Assembly (NCBI GenBank): GCA_023935145.1
Contig: CM043698.1
Location: 33,513,001-33,577,000, forward strand
Length of the DNA: 64,000 bases
From: Bretschneidera sinensis
Taxonomy: Eukaryota > Streptophyta > Magnoliopsida > Brassicales > Akaniaceae
Direction: 5' to 3'
Every line of letters begins with the position of its first letter. Positions within the stretch are counted from its first letter, which is position 1. The position numbers were made by a program, and so were the translations under genes. Below are positions 20,292 through 32,659 of the stretch, in pieces. The notes below the pieces were generated by a model. It ran no database searches. It had not been told where the DNA came from and saw only the letters and a program-made list of their open reading frames with translations.

Positions 20292-22809
20292 ATGTTACAT
20301 ACACAATATGGCATGTGGTCATGGTAGTGGGATTTTAGCACCAAGAAAGATGAAATTTCTCGGGCAATTATCACCGTTCTGGTCACCATATTTGCATTAT
20401 GTTGGTTCTCATTGATGGCAAAGAAGTCGAGAAAGGTAACAGCGCCATTGCCGCCAGGTCCTGGTGGCTTGCCATTACTGGGATACCTTCCATTTCTTGG
20501 CACCAATCTCCACAGGGAATTTACAGACTTGGCTTCTGCCTATGTCCCTGTGTACAAGCTCTGGCTTGGAAACAAGTTATGCGTAGTTGTCAGCTCACCA
20601 TCCTTAGTGAAAGAAGTTCGCGATCAAGATTCAATCTTTGCTGACCGTGACCGTCCCATAGCTGCATCAATCATCACATATGGTGGAAATGATATCGCCT
20701 TTGCCTCCTATGGTCCTGACTGGAAAAAGATGGGCAAGGTATTCGTGCGCGAGCTGCTTAGTAATTCAAGCATTTATGCTTCTTATGCCCTACGGAGACA
20801 AGAAGTTAGGAAGACTATCAAAGATTTGTATAACAAAATCGACATGCCTGTTGACATAGGGAATTTCACATATTTGACTGTCATTACGTGATCATGAGCA
20901 TGTTGTTGGGTGCTACACTTGAAGAAGAAAAGGGGACTGAATTTGCGGCTGAATTTAGAAAAGTTGTGACAGAACTAATGGTGCTATTGGGAACACCTAA
21001 TGTTTCAGACCTTTTTCCAATACTTGCAAGGTTTGATATACAAGGAATAAAGAAGAAAGCAATTAAGATCTCTCAGTTGTATGATCAGATTCTCAATTCT
21101 GCCATAGAAAGATGCACAAATTCAGTCAAGTCCAAAGAAGACGTCGCCGGGAAAAGCGAGCAGAAGTACTTCTTGCAGCTACTGTTGGAGTTCAAGGAAC
21201 AGGGAGATAGTGCAACATCAATTAACATGTCACAACTAAAGGGAATGCTAGTGGTATAACTTTGGATTTAAGCTTTGCTGCTTAATTATAGATAGAATAG
21301 ATAGACAACTTACGGGTGCACAGGGACAAACCCTGAAACCACAAGACTTTACGATCTTGCATACCTTATGGCCATTTTTCTTGGACTGGTAAAACCTAGT
21401 TTGGTTCAGTGTCACATTTAGGGATCTTAATTGAGATGCCTCTAAATAAAGCTAATTTTGCATATAACCATTTTCCATCAAACAATAAACTAAAATCCAG
21501 TTTTTTTCATCTCAATTTTCTTTTTCTTATCATCTCATTATGATAGGATTATAATTTATACATGAGAAAAATATTAGGGTGTCGTGTGGAAAATGTTTTT
21601 CATTTTCTTAAACATTTTGCTCAACTATTTTCCATGTTTTCTGATATTTGGAAATATAAGTAGTTTTTTTCAAATTACGATAAATTGTGTAAATTGTTGA
21701 AGAAAGTAAAAAAGAATATTGAGATAGAAAATTAAAACATTTTCAACAACTAAGTGCACTCTTAATCTTTTATATTCTCTTTTCTCTCACTTCTCTTATA
21801 CTACTTTGATCGTTAAAGAAAAAAAGTGGGAGAAAAGAAGAGGATGAAAAAAAAATAAGAAAGTTGATCTTTTCGATTATGAATTTGGTAAAGATGATAA
21901 AAAAATTACCAGAAAAAAGAAAATAACAATAACTTTCACTACTCTCAATTATTTCAATCAATTTGAAAGAATTATAATATGTACGTAACATCAATTATGC
22001 CTCTCACTTTTTTATCATTTTTTTCCTATCAAACAATATAAAAATGCTTTGGGCTCACCTTTCTTTTTCTTTTACCTCTCCCTTGCTACAACTTTTCCAC
22101 GATCAAATATAATAGTAAGTTTATGTCTCTAACAACTTGGATGAATATCTTAATACATTGGAATAATGATTTGACATTAACAGGACATCCCTGTTGGCGG
22201 AACGGATACAACATCAACCACAGTGGAATGGATAATGACAGAATTGATGCAGAATCCAGAGGTAATGAAAAAAGTGCACGAAGAATTAGACCAAGTTGTG
22301 GGGATAAACAGCAATGTGGAAGAGTTTCACTTGCCCCAATTGCGATATCTTTATTTTGTTGTGAAGAAGACATTCCGATTGCATCCACCCTTGCCCTTCC
22401 TAATACCCCGTTCTCGAAGGAAACATGCACTCTTGGTGGTTATAAAATACCGAAACGCGCCAGTGTCTTCTTAAACGTTTGGTCCATTCATAGAGATCCT
22501 CAGCTTTGGGAAAATCCCATTGAATTTGAACCTGAAAGGTTCTTGAATGATTCTAGCAAGTTTGATTTTTATGGCAACAATTTTCAGTACCTTCCATTTG
22601 GCTTAGGGAGAAGGGTCTGTGCAGGGCTTCCCTTAGCGGAGAAGATGCTAATGTATGTGTTGGCTTCACTGTTACATTCTTTTGAGTGGAAATTGCCTAA
22701 TGGTGGAGAGGTGGACCTGGACAAAACATTTGGGATTGTGATCAAGAAAACCAAGCCTTTGGTTGTTATTCCAAAACTAAGGTTGTTTAATTTAGAGCTT
22801 TATGCATAA
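20292..22809 (+). pseudogene. CYP706-type cytochrome P450, copy 2 (both exons, broken)
   Basis: Exon 1 (20292-21253) is very close to copy 1. Exon 2 (22184-22809) follows an intron of about 930 bp, and the phase-0 junction joins GMLV to DIPVGGTDTT. Exon 2 keeps the oxygen-binding GGTDTT, FEPERF, and the heme loop FGLGRRVCAG with its Cys, ending in LELYA. Lesions: TAG at codon 12 (20325-20327); a one-base deletion near 20886; a frame change near 22410-22430; and the Glu of the ExxR motif reads Lys (KKTFR, about 22368). It is the most complete copy but cannot give a normal enzyme. CYP706 members are ER-bound mono-oxygenases, some acting on terpenes; the substrate here is unknown. Confidence 0.88.
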
Positions 22810-23072
22810 AAAAAACTTGTAATGTGCTTTGAGTAGTAAATCTGTAATAAATGTATCTTTCTTCGGCATGAGGCCCCCTTATGCCAATGTCTATATGCAC
22901 TTCTACAGCATCTCCATTTGGGAACTTGAATTTGAATTTAGAGGCCCAATTTCAAATACATTGTTTGGATTCATTTTTACTATTGTGTATTTGTATTTCA
23001 TGAAAATACATGGGGAATTTAAAAGACCGAATAACATGTAATTAAAATTCTTTTTTTTAACAAGTTCTTTTC

Positions 23073-23452
23073 ATGAAACCTACGTATTTTTCTAACCTAA
23101 AACTCTCGATCGAAAACCCCACTATCACGATCTCTCTGTCTCTAGCTGCAACGCTCACTCACCATCGGCCACTGCCTTCTGTATTCTCAGCCCCCATTTT
23201 CAACTACCAGGTGCTCTCCTCTACACATTCTCACGCTTTCTCTCTCTTCTGGGCTGATTTCTCTTTCTTTCTCCCTTTCTTCATTTCTTATTCTGGTTCG
23301 TTCTTTTTTCTTATCTCTCTCTCACTTCTGTCGGTAAGTATGGCTTGGTTGGCTAAGATCACGGTGGGGTGCCGTGGAAAAGGCAGATTAGGTAGCTGGA
23401 GGCTTCAGGTCGGGTCTTGGGGCTTCAATTGGGAAGACGATGAAGTAAGCTA
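23073..23452 (+). other. Exon-like open segment with two donor-like sites, unknown
   Basis: An open frame with a pyrimidine-rich first part resembling a plant 5' UTR. It has a gtaagt site at 23334, an ATG at 23340 opening MAWLAKITVGCRGKG, and a second gtaagc site at about 23444. It could be the orphan first exon of a lost gene. I recognise no family, and chance is possible. Confidence 0.25.
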
Positions 23453-24654
23453 ATGAGGTAAATGAGCATAAACATGGAAAAAAAATAATGGGAGATTTGA
23501 GAGAGATTGGGTTTCCATTGAAACCCCTGTTTTATTTTTTTGCAATGTAATGCAATTTTTCACTTTAGAGAGAGGGGGTTAGGGTTGCTGGTTAGAGAAA
23601 TGGTTAAATCTGGATTTTTTAATGATTAAATTTTGTTGTAACGATTGTGTTTATGGAAAATTAAGAAAGTAATCTGATGAGAAGTGATTGTACTATACCT
23701 ATTTCCTGTCAATGAATATAAATGTATGGATGCATGGTTTTTTTCATTTCTCCTGTTGGTGGGTTTTTGAATTGTTTTCATGTGCAAGTTAGGCTGAACC
23801 AAGAAATTAATCTATCTTCGAATTTTATATTCTTCTTTTTAGAATTTCACTCTTTATGCATCGAAGGCTAGTCTTTTCATTTTTCATTTTTTTTCCCTAT
23901 AAAAAATGTTAAATGGTTATGGCTATGGCTATCTGAAATATTACAGTTACAGTCACAACAGCCATGCACAAAAAGAACGAACGTGTGCCCTAAAACTATT
24001 CAAAAGGTAAGCTTCAATCTCTTTTAACTCGTGCATACACAAAAAGCTTGATTACTACTTGTTTGTCTTTTTAAGAAAGGATCTTATCAAGAATCTGTCT
24101 TGAGGAAAAAAATCTCTTTAACTTGGGGACAATTTGAAAGTTACCTTGAATCTCCTACAATTATATGAAGCAGACACCATATGTTTGCGTGTTAAGTTTA
24201 CGTCTTTCTAAGTGATCAATCATATTTTTTGTTTCCAAAATTGGAAAAAAAGGAAAAGAAAAGAAAAAGACAAGATGAACACTAAAAAAATTGTTGGAAT
24301 GTTGTATGTCGGTAAATTCATCATTCTTGTTTATGTCAAAAATAATTTAATGTAGTGTGAAATATTCTGATTGGACCATATGAAAATACTTGAGAAAATA
24401 GGAATAAGAGCATTAAATGAGATAAGTTGACTAACAATAAAAAAGTTGGCGAAACAAAAACTTTTAAAAGAGATGTTAGAGGGATAACATCGAAACAGAT
24501 AATATAACTCGATGATGATAAGCTCGAAAGAATTTTATTGCAACCTCGAGCATACATAATTGCTAATCTGATTCTTAAAAATCTTGTATTTAATTTGGTT
24601 AAAGTAAAAGTGACCACAATTAGATACAAACCAACATAGTAGAGTAAAAAATTT

Positions 24655-24990
24655 GAACACGTGGCATGTTCAACACAATTATTCCAGAGAACGTGAAGAA
24701 GTAGAAAAATAGAAACTCTTTAAAAATGTCAATACAAGTATCCAAGCTTTGAGTATTATAAATAGCAGCAGAATCAAGCATAAGAGACACACAAAGACAA
24801 TCATTCAAAAATCATTTCCTATCTATCAATATTTATTTTCAACATTTACTTTTTTTTTTATTTTTCAGTCATTTAATAGATGTATTGTAATCATAGCTGT
24901 AATTTCTTTTCTTCATTCTCGTCATATGTCTGTCTCGAAGTCAAGTTAGAGTTATATTGAAAGCTCAACATACACTACATTCGAAGAGTC
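24655..24990 (+). promoter_or_regulatory. Orphan promoter-like segment (G-box and TATA)
   Basis: A G-box (aCACGTGgc, 24658-24663) is followed about 95 bp later by TATAAATA (24757-24764), then an A/C-rich leader-like stretch. No gene follows. It could be part of an LTR or another element, but no second end was found. Confidence 0.3.
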
Positions 24991-25485
24991 TGTATATGAT
25001 ATTTTGATGTTTCAACCTTATAAACTCATTGTATCAGTATTGTACTTGTTATTTATTCTATTTATTAATTGTTAAATTAATTTTTTTTTTTAAATATATA
25101 ACTACATATCATTAGAGTTTTTTTAATTGAAGTAATACCAGATTTATCTAGAAAAGTATTTTTCCAATTGAATCTACTTCAACCTCGATTATAAATAAAT
25201 TAAATCTTGCTCCGACAATACTTGAAATAACTGATTGAACATGAGATTTCGGCACAGGCTTCCAGTTCATGTAAGACATGTAACAAGAATTTAAACAAAT
25301 AGAACAAACCCCATAAAAAAATCTTTCTTGGAATGTATTGCCCCTATTAACTTTTTTCCTACTAGAAACTCCCATCTGAATTTATGACCATTCAAATTTT
25401 CCAACCCAGATCTTTTGTCCTTACATGTATTTAGGGGCTATTTATATAGTTGAGACTTCCGGTATTTCATTCACAAATTCTAAAG

Positions 25486-27503
25486 ATGTTACATACGCCA
25501 TATGGTATGTGGTCATGGTTGTGAGATGCTAGCATCAAGAAAGATGAAATTTCTCGAGCAATTCTCACTGTTCTGGTCACCATATTTGCGGTATGTTGGT
25601 TCTCATGGATGGAAAATAAGTCAAGGAAGGTAACAGCACCATTGCCACCAGGTCCCCCGTGGCTTTCCATTAGTGGGATACCCTCGATTTCTTGGTAACA
25701 ACCTCCACAGGGCATTTACAGACTTGGCTTGTCTATGGCCCTGTGTACGTTCAAGTCTATAAAAATGGAGCAACAAAACTGGCCCATTCTTCAATTTTTT
25801 TAAATGGCCACGTCATGGATTGAGATTTAAGTTTAAGGAATTATTTTTTTTTTATTTGTATTTCAATTTTAATTATAAGTAGAATCTCTAACTATCATTT
25901 ATGGATATAAAATTTTTAACTCAATTTATTTTTTGCAACTCACTCTCGTTAGTGAAAGAAGTTGTTCGTGATCAAGATTCAATCTTTGCTAACCGTGACC
26001 CTACTGTGGCTGCATTACTCATCACATATGGTGGAAATGATATCTCCTTTTTACCCAGTGGTCCTGATTGGAGGAAGATGCGCAGGGTATTTGTGCGCGA
26101 GCTTCTTAGTAATTCAAGCATTGATACTTCAATTATGCTCTACGGAGACAAGAAGTTAAGACGACTATCAAAGATTTGTATAGCAAAATCAACACTCCTG
26201 TTGTTGACATAGGGGCGTTTGCATTTTTAACTGTCATTAATACTATCATGAGCATGTTGTGGGGTGCAACACTTAGAAGAAAATGGGACTGATTTTGCTG
26301 CTGAAGTTAGGAAAGTTGTGGCAGAACAAATGGTGCTATTTGGAACACCCAATGTTTCTGACCTTTTTCCAATACTTGCAAGGTTTGATTTACAAGGAAT
26401 AGAGAAGAAAAAAATTAAGGTCTCTCAGTGATATGAAAAGATTCTCAATTCTACCATTGAACGACGCATAAATTCAGTTAAGGCCAAAGAAGACGTCGCC
26501 AGGACAAGCGAGCAGAAGGACTTGTTGCAGCTATTGTTGGAGTTCAACGAACGGGGAGATAGTGCAACACCAATTACCATGCCACAACTAAAGGGAATGC
26601 TTCCGGTATAACTTTTTTCTTTTTGATTATCTGCTTAATTATAGGTAGAATAGATAGACAACTTATGGGCGGTTAAGATGGGCAGGCACAAACCCACATT
26701 ACAAACACGCATACTTTGTGGCCAATTTTTTGGACTGGTAAATTCCACTTTGGTTCAGTCTCACATTTAGGGATTTTAATTGGCCAAAGCCTAACATGAA
26801 GTCGCCAAATAAAGCTACTTTTACATATAATCATTTTCTATGAAGCAACAAACACTCTCAGGCACTCTCAACTTGGTAGGATTATTATTTATATATGAGA
26901 AGAAAATATTAATCTTATTTTTTTTTTCTCTCCTATTAAATATAATTAACTTTCACTCCCTGAATGATGTACTATATCAATTTTTTTACCAAATAATAGA
27001 AAAACATTCTTCACTCAACTTTTTTTTTTTTCCTTCATGTATTTTTTTTCATCTTTTTCTCTTTACCCATTATAGTTAAAAATTCATGTGACATTGTTAT
27101 GTCACTTGCCAATTGAATAAGTATCTTAATACATGGAAATATCATTATGGTGAAGAATTAGACCAAGTTATCGGATAGATTTCAGTTCTCTCAATTTTTA
27201 GAGGAAACTTTAGAATTAAATTAAGTTCATTTTAACCTTTCAATTGTTTTTGAATGGATAAAATTTTACCACTAAATAAATATAATGTTATGACAACAAA
27301 TACATTTTATTGGATTCTTAAATGATACTATGTCATTATTTTTATTTGGTGACAAAATCTTGTCCATCAAAAATAATTGAAGAGTTAAAATAAGTTTAAT
27401 TTAAGTATGAAGTTTTCTTTCAAAATTGAAAGAATCGGATCCGGGGACCGATAAACAGCAATGTAGGGGAGCTCCACTTGTCTCAATTGGAACAATTCCA
27501 TCG
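25486..27503 (+). pseudogene. CYP706-type cytochrome P450, copy 3 (heavily decayed)
   Basis: Exon 1 (25486-26605) starts MLHTPYGMWSW, then TGA, and keeps the anchor and APLPPGPP hinge. A frame break follows, and at about 25757-25940 AT-rich sequence replaces the expected YKLWLGNKL segment. Homology resumes at SLVKEVVRDQDSIFANRD, ITYGGNDISF and RRVFVRELLSNSS, with more stops and shifts near 26155, 26275 and 26428. The gtataac donor is kept at 26606. Exon 2 survives only as scraps: gaagaattagaccaagtt near 27150 and gataaacagcaatgt...cacttgtctcaattgg near 27448-27500. It is clearly older and more decayed than copies 1 and 2. Confidence 0.82.
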
Positions 27504-28997
27504 CTAGGCCAACAGGGCTGGGCTGGTAAGTTTCCAAAGCCCACTAATTTTATACAATTACTACTAAAATACACATAAGTATTGTACCCAAAAAAAAATA
27601 CAAATAATACAGCAAAGTCTACTACAATTACATCTGTATATATATATATGTCTTCAACTTTAATTTTCATTATGAACTTTTAGTTAAGTGAAAGTTGGTA
27701 GTTGTTTTGATTCATGAATTAACAATTCACATGTTATGAGACAACCCTAACTTAAATTAGAAAACAAGCTATCTTATCTCTGTTCTTTGTGGAAATGTAA
27801 CTTTGCCTTCTTTTCAAGTTTCACTTTTTATTACTGTTACAACTAAAAATATCATTCTGTCAGTTGCACCTATAATATCTCCATTGTCTTTCTTGGTGGT
27901 TCAAATGTTATACATTTTTCAATATTTTTGGATTAACCGTTGTTTGTGAATTTGGATTTTGTAAAAACAAGTTGATTTAGACTTTAGAGTACGTTACTCG
28001 TAAAATCCATATTAATGTGTGATTATAAAGATTTTGGACTATGGCTCATCTTGATAATTTCATTTATTCTATCTTTAGAGAGAAAACAGTAATTAAAATT
28101 TTTATACAAAAAAAATAAATGCCTTAATGAAACCAAGTTTTATAGTATTGAACACCAAAATGATATTATTGAATATATTAAAAAATCAAAAAACATTTTA
28201 AAGGGTATTTATTGTGGTTAAAACTGATTAACTATTTATTTCAAGAAGAGGATATGTCCGAATAATTGAATCAATTCTTCATCATTTTTTTATGTCCATC
28301 TTGACTAAAGATAGAATCTTTAATAATTTTTATTTTATATTTATTTGTTTTTTATTTTACGATTGGATCATTGTTTTGTTTTGTGAATTTTCCTACATTG
28401 GTTCAGATTGGATTAGGAAAAAAAAAGTATTTTAACATCAATTTTTTTGGTATATATTTAACTAATCAATTATACTTCTTGACCTCTTACGCATGACCAC
28501 CCGCTGCTTGTTCACTTAAAAAAAAGTTAAAACATAGTGATTTATGTCTAAAAGAAAAAGAAAAGCAAAAATTAGAATACTAATGGAAAAGGTTAAAAAA
28601 TTAGGGGGGAAAAGTAAAATTATATAAAAAGACAAACAAAATGATCAGGATGAATCAACCCATATCAACTTTCAACAAATTTATGAGTTCAGGTCAAAAC
28701 CCTATAATCTTAAAAGATTCTTGATTGGATTTGATGCAAAATAAGAATTTTACAAGCTGAAACATTGTTGATAATTTTTTAAAATTACATTAATAATATT
28801 TATATATATTTAATTAATATTATTAATAAAATTTTCAAAAATTACCATCAAAGTTTTAAGTTAAACAAAAAATTTACCTTTAATCCAATCTCCTAAAACG
28901 TCTCTCTCTCACACACATATCTGCATATCGTTATGGTATTTTATTCTCTCCAAAATTGCAGACTTCCTGCTTTCCCTTTCCCAGCACAGCCCAACCT
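27504..28997. other. Intergenic, no gene supported
   Basis: AT-rich with a short TA run at about 27635 and no recognisable coding sequence. The right end forms the upstream region of the epimerase gene. Confidence 0.5.
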
Positions 28998-29249
28998 TAT
29001 AAACCCCTCACCACCGTCTCTCTTCTGAAAATGGCTCCAAAACTCCTCAAATCACTCCCACCCCAAACCCACAAGGCATAAACCTAGAAACCCTAATCAG
29101 ATACAGTTCCCCATTCTCAACCACCACCACCACATTCCCATTTTCTGCCCAAAAAACCCTCACCCTAAATCCCTATTCAATAACAAGAAGAACATATTCT
29201 TGTTTTTGTTTGACTTTTGATTTCCATCTTCATATCTTGGCACCCCCAA
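28998..29249 (+). promoter_or_regulatory. TATA box and 5' UTR of the epimerase gene
   Basis: TATAAA at 28998-29003 within ccttataaacccc, followed by a C-rich leader of about 220 bases to the ATG at 29250. Transcription start not determined. Confidence 0.5.
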
Positions 29250-30569
29250 ATGTCACACCTTGATGACACACCCTCTACACCAGGCAAATACAAAACGGAA
29301 AAATCACCGCCATACAGTCACCACCGCTACTTTCGCTTCCATTTCTCCTCTCTCTCTAAACTCACTCTATGGTCCTCTCTCTTCCTTGCTCTCCTCCTCT
29401 TCTTCCTACTCCTTTCCCCTCCTTCCTCCTCCCCCTCTCGCCGCCACCTCACCAATGACTCCTCCTCCACTTCTTCCTCGTGGGGCGGTCCTCATTGGGA
29501 GAAACAGGTCCGCAAATCAGCGCGTGCGCGCTCACGCTCAGGCTTTACGGTCCTAGTCACTGGAGCAGCTGGGTTCGTGGGCACCCATGTGTCAATCGCC
29601 CTCAAGCGCCGCGGAGACGGGGTTCTCGGACTCGACAATTTCAACCACTACTATGACCCAAAACTTAAGAGGGCTCGCCAAACGGTGCTTGATCGAGCGG
29701 GGGTCTTTGTAGTCGAAGGAGATATAAACGATCCAGTTTTGCTTCGGAAACTATTCAATGTAGTGTTGTTCACGCACGTAATGCACCTCGCCGCGCAGGC
29801 AGGCGTGCGTTATGCGATACAGAATCCGGGGTCTTATGTTCACAGCAACATTGCCGGGTTTGTTAATTTGCTTGAAGTGTGCAAATCAGCGAACCCACAA
29901 CCAGCAATTGTGTGGGCTTCTTCGAGTTCCGTTTACGGGCTCAATTCTAAGGTGCCCTTTTCAGAGAAGGACAGGACTGATCAACCCGCGAGCCTGTATG
30001 CCGCTACAAAGAAGGCTGGTGAGGAAATTGCTCATACTTATAATCATATTTATGGATTATCAATTACTGGGTTGCGGTTTTTTACGGTTTATGGGCCGTG
30101 GGGGCGCCCTGATATGGCTTATTTCTTTTTCACTAAAGATATTCTTAAGCGGAAAACGATCAACATATTTGAGTCACCTGATAAGGGTAGTGTGGCTAGA
30201 GATTTTACCTACATTGATGATATTGTAAAGGGTTGTTTGGCGGCTTTGGATACGGCAAAGAAGAGTACTGGGAGTGGAGGGAAGAAGAGGGGCCCCGCCC
30301 AATTGAGGATATTCAATTTGGGGAATACCTCTCCGTTGCCTGTGAGTAAGCTTGTCAGCATATTGGAGAAGCTTTTGAAGGTGAAAGCTAAGAAGAAATT
30401 GTTGCCATTGCCGAGAAATGGGGATGTGGAGTTCACACACGCGAATATCAGTTTGGCGCAGAGGGAACTCGGGTATAAGCCCACCACTGATTTGGAGACG
30501 GGGCTGAAGAAATTCGTGAGATGGTACCACAGTTATAATTCGGGGTCAAAGAAGAAGAGTTCATGGTGA
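29250..30569 (+). CDS. GAE: UDP-glucuronate 4-epimerase (GAE family), Golgi type II membrane protein
   Basis: Converts UDP-glucuronate to UDP-galacturonate, the precursor of pectin, in the Golgi lumen. The ATG at 29250 (MSHLDDTPSTPGKYKTEK) gives 439 residues, matching plant GAE3/GAE4-type proteins in length and start; a longer frame to 29217 has no ATG. A short cytosolic tail is followed by one membrane anchor (about 39-56), a Ser-rich stem, then the short-chain dehydrogenase/epimerase domain: TGAAGFVG (104-111, NAD binding), HLAAQAGVRYA, SSSSVYG (224-230), YAATK with Tyr250 and Lys254 as the catalytic pair, and RFFTVYGPWGRPDMA for the sugar nucleotide. The C-terminus ends in a basic GSKKKSSW tail. 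There is no intron, as is usual for this family. No lesion seen; it should be active. Which GAE paralogue it is cannot be settled here. Confidence 0.95.
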   Translation: MSHLDDTPSTPGKYKTEKSPPYSHHRYFRFHFSSLSKLTLWSSLFLALLLFFLLLSPPSSSPSRRHLTNDSSSTSSSWGGPHWEKQVRKSARARSRSGFTVLVTGAAGFVGTHVSIALKRRGDGVLGLDNFNHYYDPKLKRARQTVLDRAGVFVVEGDINDPVLLRKLFNVVLFTHVMHLAAQAGVRYAIQNPGSYVHSNIAGFVNLLEVCKSANPQPAIVWASSSSVYGLNSKVPFSEKDRTDQPASLYAATKKAGEEIAHTYNHIYGLSITGLRFFTVYGPWGRPDMAYFFFTKDILKRKTINIFESPDKGSVARDFTYIDDIVKGCLAALDTAKKSTGSGGKKRGPAQLRIFNLGNTSPLPVSKLVSILEKLLKVKAKKKLLPLPRNGDVEFTHANISLAQRELGYKPTTDLETGLKKFVRWYHSYNSGSKKKSSW

Positions 30570-31516
30570 TTTTTTCTGCGTCTTTTTCGGTAGAGTCATT
30601 TAAGTTATTTATATCCGTTCCCTATATTGAGTTCATTTTGCAATATTTACTCATTGGCTTTATCATATGCTTGATACTGTCATGCATGGATGCATTATGC
30701 CCTGCCAGGGATTGGTTTGCTTGTTAATGGGTGCTTCATTGCTGGGCATACTGGATTTGTATCAACAGAAGCTAGAAGCTTTTCTGTTGTTTTTCCACGT
30801 GTTGCTTCATGCTTACTTATTTTAGTGGTTCAAGCATTGTACAGTCCATGACTGATAGTTACAGAGAGATTTTGATTTCTGGACTTCTTTTTTCAATAAT
30901 GTCGAAGAAAAATAAATTAGTATTTTCTGCAACAGTCTTGTCCATCGTTTAAATTCATGTCTCCATGATTCTGAGTCACCCTAAGCTTATGATGGATGTG
31001 GTTTACTTGTATACTTTTGATTGGAAATGCTACCAATGAAACGGGTCTTGTCTTACATTCTCTCTCCCTCTTATTCACAATCTTTTTTATAAAAAAAAAT
31101 GAGTAAGTCCCTCTTATGCATAATCTGCCTAGTTATCATCGTTTTAATATTTTTACTTTTGCTAGGAATGCATTTTCTCTAATATCAGTGCTGTCGCATT
31201 TACATTTGCATTGGAATTCATGACTTTGAACTTTGTTCCTTTTATGGATGCTTAGCAATATATGTATTTAATTGAGTAATGTCAATATATGATATGTAAA
31301 CTAAAGGGGAGAATTGGTGATTGCATATTAATTATAATTTTCAAGGGGTCCCTGATTACTTCACAAGATGAGCTGCATGGTCTGTTATATTGTTTAGGGG
31401 TTTACAGCTCATTTGGTTATCATAGTCTCCGCTAAGCTTTCTGCAGTTAATTTTACTTTCTTAGCTGTAAGGGGTTGCCGATAGAAAATGCAAACAATCT
31501 ACATACTAGAAAATGT
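30570..31516 (+). other. 3' UTR of the epimerase gene and intergenic DNA
   Basis: The first few hundred bases are probably 3' UTR (T-rich). No other coding sequence recognised. Confidence 0.5.
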
Positions 31517-31787
31517 ACCCTTGTTTGGGTTAAGGGAATGGGGAAAAATGAGAGTAAAGGAAATGAAATGGTACAAGTATCTCTTGTTTGGTAGTTTTTT
31601 CAATGGAAATGAGAGGATATGGAAGGGTACCTTTATCCCTCAAAATCCCTCAAAACTCTCTCTAAAGTATTTTGATTTTCTCTAGTTTGGGAGTTTTGGA
31701 GGGATAGCAAATTAGAGAAGATTGAGTTAGGAGGGGTGCTCTTCTCTTCTCCCTTCCCCTTTTCTCTCTCAATCCAAACATCCCCTT
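31517..31787. mobile_element. MITE-like element
   Basis: Ends are inverted copies: acccttgtttggg at the left, ccaaacatccccttt-like at the right. The interior is G/A-rich on the left and T/C-rich on the right. Ends of this kind are common in short plant DNA elements. No clear target duplication was seen, so the superfamily is not assigned. Confidence 0.5.
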
Positions 31788-32659
31788 AGGAAACTATATT
31801 TCAAGGGTTAAGTTAATATACTTTACTTTCTCAGATGTTTTGGTTTTTTTTATCAATTTATTGAGATTTCAGCATGCAAGTTGACATCTTTTTAAATTGT
31901 ATTAGATGACTGCAGAAATGAATTTCATCCTTTGCTAATCAAATCAATGTGGTGGCTTTGTGAATCTCTTTTTGCTGCTTTCATATGTTTGGAATGCTGA
32001 GAATACAATTGGTCTTTTGTTGTATTATTTTTGGTTCGTGAATTATTGGGATCGTTAATCTCCAATGGACTCTTCTGGGCTGATTATTTTCTAGGGGAAT
32101 ACCAGTCTTCTACCAGGCAATGTATGAGAATTGAATGGGTAGGGAATAGAAACCGATCCAAAATCTCACCAGTATACTTCCTCTTCTTCGTTGGACTTGA
32201 GCGTGGTAGCGGGTGAGGGTATGAATACCTCAGACGTGTGACATGTTTGATGAGATTTTTCGGTATCTTACTTTTGAGATTGCTGTAGGTTTTGAGTTTG
32301 ACTCACCCGTGTGTTCTCGACCTTTGACGTTAGATGGGTTGTCGCTATAACATCTTCACAGCAGTATTTTGGTTAAATTTATTGAGTGGTCGGTTTCAAA
32401 CCCTCAGCAGCTGCATAACCAATGCCAGAATTGGCTCCCATAGCAGTGCAATTTTTTTAGTCAATTTGTTTGTTCTGGCTTGACTCTTTCGGAGTGTTTC
32501 TTGAAAGGAAAAGAAAACAAATTTCGATTACGCAAAAGGCCATTCCCATGGACTTATGGAAAGGAGTCACTATCATGTCGAAAGTTTTTTTATAAGAAAT
32601 TTTGTTATTAGATAATCAAATTAAGTAATTTATATATTAAATTTCGTAATGTTGTAACT
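31788..32659. other. Intergenic, no gene supported
   Basis: AT-rich; a region around 32020-32460 has mixed base composition and short open frames, but no recognised protein. Confidence 0.4.

Larger units (their letters stand above)
22810..25385. other. Region between CYP706 copies 2 and 3
   Basis: Starts with the 3' flank of copy 2. It holds the exon-like segment at 23073-23452 and the promoter-like segment at 24655-24990 (separate entries). The end (from about 25240) is the upstream flank of copy 3. The rest is AT-rich without recognisable coding sequence. Confidence 0.5.

Noticed and set aside
22123..22183. Start of the P450 copy 2 second block at an upstream ATG
   Set aside because: Exon 2 begins after the cag acceptor at 22183, in the other frame (DIPVGGTDTT). 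The upstream ATG lies in the intron and in the wrong frame.
29217..29249. Eleven extra N-terminal residues on the epimerase
   Set aside because: That extension begins at a TTG codon. The first ATG at 29250 matches the N-terminus of plant GAE proteins.
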